Shown: positions 1-6,591 of the stretch, piece by piece
Numbering within the stretch: the stretch's first letter is position 1
Layout of the letters: each line of letters begins with the position of its first letter
Source of the DNA: Pedobacter sp. JY14-1
Lineage (GTDB): Bacteria; Bacteroidota; Bacteroidia; Sphingobacteriales; Sphingobacteriaceae
Length of the DNA: 64,000 nt
Reading direction: 5' to 3'
NCBI RefSeq assembly: GCF_029269825.1
Contig: NZ_JARJHU010000003.1
Span: 808,224 to 872,223 of the forward strand
Made by a program: the position numbers and the translations under genes
The notes under the pieces: model-generated
Told to the model about the DNA's origin: nothing
Seen by the model: the letters and a program-made list of their open reading frames with translations, nothing else
Database searches by the model: none

Positions 1-1
1 G

Positions 2-799
2 CCGGATTTTGAGATTTACCTTCAGTTTGACAGTCTTGACGGCGGGGTACTGGAAAGGCTGAGGGGCGAAGATCTGAGTGAAGTGCGGAAAAAGGCAATT
101 GAGCACCTGAACACTTTCAACATATCGACCACGCTGGTGATGACCTTGCAAAAGGGGCTCAATGATCATGAGATCGGTGATGTGCTGGAATATGCCCTGC
201 AACAGCCCTGTGTTCGCGGGGTTACCTTTCAGCCGACACAGGTTGCTGGTCGTAACGACAACTATGATGACCTTTCCGGCCGGATCACGCTTACCGAGGT
301 GAGGCGGAAGATCACGGAGCAGTATCCGTTGTTTACCCCCGCGGACCTGATACCTGTGCCTTGTAATCCTGACGCCTTGTGTATGGCTTACGCACTCAAA
401 CTGAACGGGGAGGTTGCGCCGATGACGCGGCTGGTTAACCCGGATGATTTACTAAACAATTCCAAAAACACGATTGTGTTTGAACACGACGAGCGGCTGA
501 AACAGCATATGCTTAACCTGTTCAGTACAGGGGTTTCGGTGGATTGTGCAGAAGGCATGCTTGGTGAACTGATGTGCTGCCTGCCAAGGGTGCAGGGCGG
601 CGACCTTAATTACAGTAATCTTTTCAGGATCATTATCATGAATTTCATGGACCCGCTCGATTTTGATGTAAGGGCAGTGAAGAAATCGTGTGTGCATATT
701 GTCAGTGACAAGCTGAAGATTATTCCTTTTGAGACGATGAATATTTTTTACCGGGACGGGAAGATTGACCGTCTCAGGGAAACCATTAATATAAACTGA
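2..799 (+). CDS. Radical SAM protein, C-terminal part (5' end outside window)
   Basis: The reading frame is open from base 2, so the gene begins before the window; a GTG at 83 lies inside it and is not a credible start. The visible 265 codons hold no CxxxCxxC cluster, which would lie in the missing N-terminal half. What remains resembles the C-terminal region of radical SAM proteins of the MJ0619/tetraether-synthase-like group: an IPVPCNP stretch followed by a PMTRLV stretch, and near the end an FMDPLDFD segment with a conserved Cys and an IIPFETMNIF segment. Members of that group carry out radical chemistry on lipids or other unactivated carbons, but the substrate cannot be told from this fragment. 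The stop is followed after one base by the ATG of a small membrane protein, so the two are probably cotranscribed. Confidence 0.75.
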   Translation, partial: PDFEIYLQFDSLDGGVLERLRGEDLSEVRKKAIEHLNTFNISTTLVMTLQKGLNDHEIGDVLEYALQQPCVRGVTFQPTQVAGRNDNYDDLSGRITLTEVRRKITEQYPLFTPADLIPVPCNPDALCMAYALKLNGEVAPMTRLVNPDDLLNNSKNTIVFEHDERLKQHMLNLFSTGVSVDCAEGMLGELMCCLPRVQGGDLNYSNLFRIIIMNFMDPLDFDVRAVKKSCVHIVSDKLKIIPFETMNIFYRDGKIDRLRETININ

Positions 800-800
800 T

Positions 801-995
801 ATGGGTTTTTTGCTGATTGCTTATTGGATCGGGATGCTGGTACTGTTGCTGGTCGGGCTGATAAAGCTGATTGCAGCAGCAGTGCAGCAAAAGCCTTACA
901 AGCCGGGACTGAAAATCTTACTGGTGGGTATTGTCCTGCTGGTAATAGGGGCCGGAGCCTGTGCAGCCATGATCGGTGGCCTAAGTATAGGATAA
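801..995 (+). CDS. Small membrane protein, two predicted helices
   Basis: This 64-residue protein is almost entirely hydrophobic. One predicted transmembrane helix covers residues 3-26, a short basic loop (QQKPYKPG) follows, and a second helix covers residues 37-60. I do not recognise a family. It starts one base after the stop of the radical SAM gene, which supports translational coupling and a shared transcript. An overlapping frame is also open here but has no membrane logic and poor composition, so this frame is preferred. A role at the membrane next to a possible lipid-modifying radical SAM enzyme is only a guess from position. Confidence 0.6.
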   Translation: MGFLLIAYWIGMLVLLLVGLIKLIAAAVQQKPYKPGLKILLVGIVLLVIGAGACAAMIGGLSIG

Positions 996-1022
996 GACTT
1001 TTCTGCTTTCGCCATTAAATAA

Positions 1023-1030
1023 TATCTTTG
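1023..1030 (+). promoter_or_regulatory. pheT promoter -7 box
   Basis: TATCTTTG matches the Bacteroidota -7 element TAnnTTTG exactly and lies 22 bp before the pheT start codon. The expected -33 TTTG position, about 19 bp upstream, reads TTTC, a near match. Confidence 0.55.
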
Positions 1031-1052
1031 CGTTTTTTACGGAACTTAAAAA

Positions 1053-3452
1053 ATGAAGATATCTTATAACTGGCTTAAGCAGTTTATCGAAACGGATAAA
1101 ACCCCGCAGGAGCTTTCCCTGATTCTGACCAATATCGGTTTGGAAGTGGAAAGTCTCGATAAGGTACAGGCGGTGGCTGGTGGTCTGGAAGGGCTGGTGA
1201 CCGGCCAGGTACTGACTTGTGTGCAGCATCCGAATGCTGACCGGTTACGTGTGACCACGGTAGACGTCGGCGGGCCTGAAGTGCTGCAGGTGGTATGCGG
1301 AGCGCCTAATGTGGCTGCGGGTCAGAAGGTAATCGTGGCGACTGTTGGTACGACAGTTCATCCAACCGACGGTGAGCCTTTTAAGATCAGCAAGTCTAAG
1401 ATCCGGGGTGAAGTTTCCGAGGGTATGATCTGCGCGGAAGATGAGATTGGTCTGGGTGCGTCGCATGACGGCATCATGGTGCTGCCTGCGGATACGGCGG
1501 CGGGTATTCCGGCAAAGGCTTATTTTAAACTTGAGGATGATTATGTTTATGAAATTGGTCTGACTCCGAACCGGGCCGATGCGGCTTCGCACCTGGGGGT
1601 GGCAAGAGACCTGGCGGCTTATTTCCGTAAGCAGGTGCAAATGCCTGACCTTTCTGATTTTAATGCAGGGGCTGACGGGCTGGCTCTGGGAGTTTCGGTT
1701 GAGGATACCCTTGCCTGCCCTAGATACAGCAGCCTGACGATTAGTGGGGTAGAAGTGAAAGCTTCGCCGGACTGGTTGCAGGACAAGTTGAAGGTAATTG
1801 GCATCAGGCCGATCAACAATGTGGTGGATGTGACCAATTATGTATTGCATGATCTGGGACAACCGCTGCATGCCTTTGATGCCGACCAGATCAGCGGGGG
1901 AAAAATAATCGTGAAAAAGTGTGAGGAGGGAACTCCTTTTATAACACTGGACGGAGTGGAACGCAAACTGTCCGGGGATGACCTGATGATTTGTGACGCA
2001 GAGGGTCCGGTATGCATTGCAGGTGTTTTTGGTGGTAAACGTTCGGGGGTAACTGAATCTACGGTAAATGTCTTCCTGGAAAGTGCTTATTTTAATGCGG
2101 TATCTGTACGAAAGACAGCCAAGCGGCACGGATTGAAAACGGATGCTTCCTTCCGTTTTGAACGGGGTACGGATCCGGATATGACGGTGACGGCGCTGAA
2201 ACGCGCAGCATTGCTGATCGTAGTACTTGGTGGTGGAAAGGTTACTTCTGAAGTCTCTGACATTTACCCGATACCGGTGAAGCCATTTGAGGTGGAGGTA
2301 AGTTATGCATATATTAATAAGCTGATCGGGGCGGAGATTCCGGATGCAGAAATAAAATCGATCGTTACTGCTTTAGGTATTGCGGTGAAATCTGAAGCTG
2401 AGGGTACGCTTCAGCTGGAGGTGCCCCCGTATAAGGTGGATGTGACCAGAGCGTGCGATATTACCGAAGAAGTACTGCGCATCTATGGTTACGATAATAT
2501 TGCGATACCAAGTAAGGTCAATGCTTCCCTGTCTTACAGTCAGAAGCCTGACCGTGAGCAAACGCAACATGCGGTAGCTGACCTGCTGACGGCAAATGGT
2601 TTTATGGAGATCTGGTGCAACTCTTTGACGAAAGGTGCTTATTCGAAGCATCCGGAGGAAGCAGTTCAGATACTAAACCCGCTGAGTTCTGATCTGAATG
2701 TGATGCGTCAGAGTTTATTGATGCCTGCGCTGGAAAGTGTTGCTTATAACCAAAACAGGAAGACAGCGGATATTAAATTTTATGAGTTCGGTAAGACTTA
2801 TCACCTGATAGGGGGACAATATATAGAGCGTCCGCGTTTGCTGCTGGTATTGTCCGGATCGGTACTACCGGAACAATGGAACCATAAGGCTGCCCCCGCG
2901 AGTTTTTATAACCTGAAGGCTGCGGTAGATGCGGTTCTGGGCAGACTCGGCGTAACGGGTTATCAATCCGCTGAGATTGGTGATGCGGATTTCGCTTACG
3001 GATTGAAGTATTTCAGGGGTGAAAAGACGATCGTGACCTTTGGTGCAGTGACAGGGGCTGACCGGAAAAAGACTGGCGTGGATAGGGAAGTATTTTATGC
3101 AGACTTTGACTGGGCGGGGCTGCTGGACATGGTAAGGAAGAACAGGATCGTGAACCGGGATGTTTCTAAGTATCCTGCGGTGAGGCGTGATCTGTCGATG
3201 TTGGTAGATACTGCTGTAAATTTTGACCAGTTGAAGGCGATTGCGTATAAGTCGGAGAAGAAGCTGATCCGGAACGTACAGGTGTTTGATGTATACGCCG
3301 GTGACAAGCTTCCGGCGGGTAAGAAATCTTATGCATTGAATTTTACTTTACAGGACGAGGAGCAGACCCTGACGGACAAGCAGATCGATGCGGTGATGCA
3401 AAAGATTATCACTAACTTAGTACAGAACGCGGGAGCTGAGATCAGGAAATAG
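1053..3452 (+). CDS. pheT: Phenylalanine--tRNA ligase beta subunit
   Basis: PheT pairs with PheS in the cytoplasmic alpha2beta2 enzyme that charges tRNA-Phe. The 799-residue length is normal. Domains in order are an N-terminal tRNA-binding OB fold (about 40-150, with an HPNADRLRV motif), the B3/B4 editing domain (about 215-390, where mischarged tyrosine is removed), the B5 domain (about 405-475, with DVTRACDITEEVLRIYGYDN), the catalytic-like core, and a C-terminal ferredoxin-fold anticodon-binding domain (about 705-798, starting near VSKYPAVRRDLSMLV). pheS is not in the window, so alpha and beta genes are unlinked here, which is common in Bacteroidota. The gene has its own promoter-like box and is followed closely by the coiled-coil and zapA genes. 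Confidence 0.98.
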   Translation: MKISYNWLKQFIETDKTPQELSLILTNIGLEVESLDKVQAVAGGLEGLVTGQVLTCVQHPNADRLRVTTVDVGGPEVLQVVCGAPNVAAGQKVIVATVGTTVHPTDGEPFKISKSKIRGEVSEGMICAEDEIGLGASHDGIMVLPADTAAGIPAKAYFKLEDDYVYEIGLTPNRADAASHLGVARDLAAYFRKQVQMPDLSDFNAGADGLALGVSVEDTLACPRYSSLTISGVEVKASPDWLQDKLKVIGIRPINNVVDVTNYVLHDLGQPLHAFDADQISGGKIIVKKCEEGTPFITLDGVERKLSGDDLMICDAEGPVCIAGVFGGKRSGVTESTVNVFLESAYFNAVSVRKTAKRHGLKTDASFRFERGTDPDMTVTALKRAALLIVVLGGGKVTSEVSDIYPIPVKPFEVEVSYAYINKLIGAEIPDAEIKSIVTALGIAVKSEAEGTLQLEVPPYKVDVTRACDITEEVLRIYGYDNIAIPSKVNASLSYSQKPDREQTQHAVADLLTANGFMEIWCNSLTKGAYSKHPEEAVQILNPLSSDLNVMRQSLLMPALESVAYNQNRKTADIKFYEFGKTYHLIGGQYIERPRLLLVLSGSVLPEQWNHKAAPASFYNLKAAVDAVLGRLGVTGYQSAEIGDADFAYGLKYFRGEKTIVTFGAVTGADRKKTGVDREVFYADFDWAGLLDMVRKNRIVNRDVSKYPAVRRDLSMLVDTAVNFDQLKAIAYKSEKKLIRNVQVFDVYAGDKLPAGKKSYALNFTLQDEEQTLTDKQIDAVMQKIITNLVQNAGAEIRK

Positions 3453-3481
3453 GAGTCAGGTTACGTTAAACAGAAAAGATA

Positions 3482-3772
3482 ATGTCAATAGTTGCAGATC
3501 AGTTAAATTCAGTATTGCTGAAAACGGCCCGTTTGATCGAGTTGTGCAATGCATTGCAGGAAGAGAATGATCTGCTAAAGCTTGAAAACCAGTCTGTAAA
3601 GAACTCGTTAAAAGACTTCAGTTCCAAAAACGCGGAACTGGAAGAAAAGATGCGGGTATTGAAGCTGGCGAAAAGTATTGAGGGTACTAGTGAAAAGACT
3701 CTTGATATAAAGCAAAAAATTAACGATTTTGTGCGTGAAATTGATAAGTGTGTAACATTGCTTAAAAAATAA
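3482..3772 (+). CDS. Small coiled-coil protein upstream of zapA
   Basis: A 96-residue charged protein predicted to be helical nearly throughout. Heptad-like leucine spacing runs from residue 12 to 65 (LLKTARLIELCNALQEEN and onward) and a second helix covers 72-95. There is no signal peptide or membrane segment. It sits 29 bp after pheT and 33 bp before zapA, so all three probably share a transcript. In gamma-proteobacteria the division protein ZapA works with the small coiled-coil protein ZapB. Size, architecture and position make a ZapB-like partner attractive, but no sequence similarity is claimed and the function is unproven. Confidence 0.75.
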   Translation: MSIVADQLNSVLLKTARLIELCNALQEENDLLKLENQSVKNSLKDFSSKNAELEEKMRVLKLAKSIEGTSEKTLDIKQKINDFVREIDKCVTLLKK

Positions 3773-3805
3773 GCAGTGCAGGAGTAGTGAAACAAAGCTA
3801 AAGTA

Positions 3806-4096
3806 ATGGGAGAAATCTCGATAAAAATAACCATCGCCGATCGTGTTTATCCCTTAAAGGTAAACATGGAGGAGGAGGAGATTGTAAGAAGGGCTGCTAA
3901 AATGATTAATGAGCGCATAAAAGACTATCAGGAAAATTATGCGGTCAGGGACAAACAGGACCTGCTTTCAATGTCTGTACTGCATTATGCGACGGCAGCG
4001 CTCAGGGTGGAGAACAAGGTTCAGCACCAGGATATCGCTGTAGCGGGCAAGGTGGAGGAACTGGATAATTTATTGAATGGTTTTTTCTCTAAATAA
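3806..4096 (+). CDS. zapA: Cell division protein ZapA
   Basis: ZapA binds FtsZ and promotes bundling of protofilaments at the division site. This 96-residue protein has the expected N-terminal globular part beginning EISIKITIADRVYPL, the EEEIVRRAAKMINERI helix typical of the family, and a C-terminal helix (about 55-92) that forms the dimeric coiled coil. Length and order fit ZapA of other Bacteroidota. It follows a small coiled-coil gene and is directly followed by a 6S-like RNA gene, an arrangement that recalls zapA-ssrS in gamma-proteobacteria. Confidence 0.93.
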   Translation: MGEISIKITIADRVYPLKVNMEEEEIVRRAAKMINERIKDYQENYAVRDKQDLLSMSVLHYATAALRVENKVQHQDIAVAGKVEELDNLLNGFFSK

Positions 4097-4117
4097 AAGG
4101 AAGTTCTTTATATTTAG

Positions 4118-4153
4118 TTTGAATTGCAAAGATATTAGCCGCAGCTAGATTTT
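4118..4153 (+). promoter_or_regulatory. Promoter of the 6S-like RNA
   Basis: TTTG at 4118-4121 and TAGATTTT at 4146-4153 form a Bacteroidota-type -33/-7 pair. The spacer of 24 bp is slightly long compared with the usual 17-23. Initiation would fall at about 4155-4157, exactly at the first G of the base-paired rod downstream. Confidence 0.5.
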
Positions 4154-4154
4154 T

Positions 4155-4290
4155 GGGTTTCACTTTTTAAAACTTAACACTTCAATATTTATAGGATTGA
4201 GAAAGTGTATTTCATTTGCGAACGCACCTGAAAATGACTTAAATCCTAATTATAATTAGTTGAGGTTTTTAAAACATGAGACCCATTAAA
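4155..4290 (+). ncRNA. ssrS: 6S-like RNA (regulator of RNA polymerase)
   Basis: The 265-bp gap between zapA and rny can be folded into one long rod. GGGTTTCA (4155-4162) pairs with TGAGACCC (4277-4284). After a small internal loop, TTTTAAAA pairs with TTTTAAAA. Further in, TAGGATT pairs with AATCCTA (3' arm near 4240), and the tip contains TCATTT pairing with AAATGA around a small TGC-GAAC-GCA hairpin. Between the outer and inner stems lies a large asymmetric unpaired region, which is the hallmark of 6S RNA: the rod mimics an open promoter and captures the housekeeping RNA polymerase. The Rfam 6S-Flavo family describes such RNAs in Bacteroidota. A promoter-like pair precedes it and a T-rich tract (4301-4319) follows. 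Ends are approximate. The fold was made by eye. Confidence 0.65.
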
Positions 4291-4361
4291 TTTAGTTGCG
4301 GTTTTTTTTTAATTTTTTTAAAGCCATGCCCCAGGCATCGTATAGGGGGATTTAAGACAAA

Positions 4362-5924
4362 ATGGAAATATTAGGAATAATTGGTTATGTATTGGTTGGC
4401 CTGGTGATCGGCGTCGTTGTTGGCCGGTACCTGCTGCGTAGCCTGCTGAAAAGCCAGGAGGTAGCGGCGCAGAACAAAGCAAAGAAAATACTGAAGGATG
4501 CAGAGACTAATGCGGAGATACTGAAGAAGGACCGTTTGCTGGAAGCTAAGGAGAAGTTCCTGCAGCTGAAATCGGAGCATGAAAAAGAAGTAAACAACAA
4601 GAATAACCAGATCAGTCAGCGAGAGAACTCTTTGAAACAGAAGGAGCAGTCCCTGAACCAGAAACTCGAAAATGCAAACCGTAAGGAGCAGGATCTGGAC
4701 AACCAGCGGAAGAACCTGGAGAAGCAGACAGATATTGCACTGAAGAAGCAGGAGGAGGTTGAGGTGCTGAAGAATCAGCATGTGAAACAACTGGAAACCA
4801 TTGCAGGAATCAGTGCAGAGGAAGCCAGGGCACAGCTTGTAGAGAATATGAAGCAGGAGGCGAGGACACAGGCGATGATCCAGGTAAAGGATATTGTGGA
4901 TGAGGCTAAGCTGACTGCTGCTAAGGAAGCGAAAAAGGTAGTGATCCAGACCATACAGCGTACCGCGGTTGAGGCTGCCATTGAGAATACAGTTTCTATA
5001 TTCCATATTGAAAGTGATGAAATTAAGGGACGTGTGATCGGTCGTGAGGGACGTAACATACGCGCGCTGGAAGCGGCTACAGGTATTGAGATCATTGTAG
5101 ATGATACCCCTGAGGCGATCATCTTATCTGGCTTTGATCCAGTGAGAAGGGAAATTGCACGTCTGGCATTGCACCGTTTGGTAACCGACGGAAGAATACA
5201 CCCTGCAAGGATTGAGGAGGTTGTTGCCAAAACAAAGAAGCAGATCGAAGATGAGATCGTGGAAATAGGTGAGCGTACGGTAATTGATCTGGGTATTCAT
5301 GGGTTGCATCCGGAATTGATCAGGATGGTTGGTCGTATGCGTTACCGTTCTTCTTACGGACAGAACTTATTGCAGCACTCGCGTGAGGTCGCGAATTTCT
5401 GTGCAACGATGGCGGCTGAACTGGGCCTGAATGCAAAGATGGCAAAGCGTGCCGGTCTCTTGCACGATATTGGTAAGGTGCCTGATGACAATCCGGAACT
5501 GCCACATGCCATATTGGGTATGCAGCTTGCCGAGAAATATAAGGAGCATCCGGATGTATGCAATGCCATTGGCGCCCACCACGATGAAATTGAGATGACG
5601 GCACTGATTTCACCGATCATACAGGCTTGTGATGCGATATCCGGTGCGCGTCCCGGTGCAAGGCGCGAGGTTGTGGAAAGCTACATTAAGCGTTTGAAGG
5701 AACTGGAAGAACTGGCGTTGTCTTACCCTGGGGTTGAAAAGACTTTTGCGATACAGGCGGGCCGCGAGCTGAGGGTAGTAGTTGAGAGTGAGCGCGTGAC
5801 TGACCAGCAGGCGGAGTTACTGGCTGCGGACATCTCTAACCGTATTCAAACCGAGATGACGTACCCGGGGCAGATTAAGGTGACAGTGATCAGGGAAACC
5901 AGGTCGGTAGCATTTGCTAAATAA
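4362..5924 (+). CDS. rny: Ribonuclease Y
   Basis: RNase Y is a membrane-anchored endoribonuclease that starts mRNA decay and processing. The 520-residue protein shows an N-terminal transmembrane helix (about 4-25), a long charged coiled coil (about 35-195, rich in K, E and Q), a KH RNA-binding domain (about 220-285, with [15 protein letters not shown]), and an HD phosphohydrolase domain in the C-terminal half with the metal-binding LLHDIGK motif. The start ATG places the membrane helix correctly. It follows the 6S-like RNA and is followed nine bases later by an Mpo1-like gene. Length and domain order match the family. Confidence 0.97.
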   Translation: MEILGIIGYVLVGLVIGVVVGRYLLRSLLKSQEVAAQNKAKKILKDAETNAEILKKDRLLEAKEKFLQLKSEHEKEVNNKNNQISQRENSLKQKEQSLNQKLENANRKEQDLDNQRKNLEKQTDIALKKQEEVEVLKNQHVKQLETIAGISAEEARAQLVENMKQEARTQAMIQVKDIVDEAKLTAAKEAKKVVIQTIQRTAVEAAIENTVSIFHIESDEIKGRVIGREGRNIRALEAATGIEIIVDDTPEAIILSGFDPVRREIARLALHRLVTDGRIHPARIEEVVAKTKKQIEDEIVEIGERTVIDLGIHGLHPELIRMVGRMRYRSSYGQNLLQHSREVANFCATMAAELGLNAKMAKRAGLLHDIGKVPDDNPELPHAILGMQLAEKYKEHPDVCNAIGAHHDEIEMTALISPIIQACDAISGARPGARREVVESYIKRLKELEELALSYPGVEKTFAIQAGRELRVVVESERVTDQQAELLAADISNRIQTEMTYPGQIKVTVIRETRSVAFAK

Positions 5925-5932
5925 CCTAAGCC

Positions 5933-6454
5933 ATGGCCAGGAAAAACAAGCCTGCAGAGATGGTACAAAGAAGTGAGGCTGATGTGCTTTTTGATAAATA
6001 TGCGGAAAGCCATCAACATCCGACAAATAAACTGATCCACTGGATCTGTGTGCCGGCTATTGTTTTCAGCCTGCTGGGGCTGGTGTGGTCGGTGCCGTTT
6101 CCGCACCTTGATTTTCTTGGTCGTTACAATGGTTACGTAAATTGGGCCTCCTTCCTGATCGCCTTTTCTATATATTACTATTACAGACTTTCTCCGGTAA
6201 TGTCTTACCTGATGCTGCTGATCATATTTGCCATGAGCATCGGCGTAGTGCAGCTGGAAAAGTGGGCGGCTGCAGGTGGCCCTGCATTATGGCAGACATG
6301 CCTGGGTATATTTGTACTGGCCTGGATCGGCCAGTTCATAGGCCATAAAATAGAAGGAAAGAAGCCGTCGTTTCTGGATGATGTTAAATTCTTATTAATC
6401 GGCCCCATATGGCTGCTGCACTTCGTTTGCAAGAAAATAGGCCTGAGGTACTGA
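5933..6454 (+). CDS. Mpo1-like (DUF962) membrane protein
   Basis: A 173-residue integral membrane protein with an N-terminal cytosolic stretch containing the family motif HQHPTNKLIHWICVP (about 27-41), followed by four predicted transmembrane helices. A second histidine motif (IGQFIGHKIEGKKP, about 135-148) lies near the third and fourth helices. These features match the DUF962/Mpo1 family. Yeast Mpo1 is an iron-dependent dioxygenase acting in alpha-oxidation of 2-hydroxy fatty acids, and the conserved histidines are the likely iron ligands. Sphingobacteriaceae make 2-hydroxy fatty acids and sphingolipids, which makes a similar role plausible here, but the bacterial function is inferred. Confidence 0.85.
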   Translation: MARKNKPAEMVQRSEADVLFDKYAESHQHPTNKLIHWICVPAIVFSLLGLVWSVPFPHLDFLGRYNGYVNWASFLIAFSIYYYYRLSPVMSYLMLLIIFAMSIGVVQLEKWAAAGGPALWQTCLGIFVLAWIGQFIGHKIEGKKPSFLDDVKFLLIGPIWLLHFVCKKIGLRY

Positions 6455-6491
6455 TGGATATTGCCTTGCGCGGATGCATGGGCCAGGGCGC

Positions 6492-6569
6492 TTAACATGG
6501 AATTAACACTTAGCTAAACGAAAGGTAATTTACACCTAACACAGGCCTAACATTGTGGTAATAGCTTTG
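6492..6569 (+). promoter_or_regulatory. Pho-box-like array and -7 box of the TonB receptor gene
   Basis: Half-sites recur with an exact 11-bp period: TTAACA at 6492, TTAACA at 6503, CTAAAC at 6514, a weak GTAATT at 6525, CTAACA at 6536 and CTAACA at 6547. The last strong half-site ends 9 bp before TAGCTTTG (6562-6569), a perfect TAnnTTTG -7 box; no -33 TTTG is present. This is the geometry of activator-dependent promoters controlled by PhoB/PhoP-type response regulators, whose DNA half-sites are 11 bp apart. In Bacillus the PhoP half-site is TTAACA-like. The assignment to phosphate control is an inference from the motif. Confidence 0.7.
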
Positions 6570-6591
6570 CTGAAAATTAATATTCAGCAAA

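Noticed and set aside
824..1018. Overlapping frame across the small membrane protein gene
   Set aside because: Mixed charged and Cys-rich composition without structure; the other frame gives two clean membrane helices and couples to the upstream stop.
1245..2129. Long open frame on the minus strand opposite pheT
   Set aside because: It lies entirely inside a certain pheT gene, has no recognisable domain and shows the composition of an antisense shadow.
3499..3834. Minus-strand frame opposite the coiled-coil gene
   Set aside because: Ser/Phe-rich antisense of Lys/Glu-rich codons; no start context.
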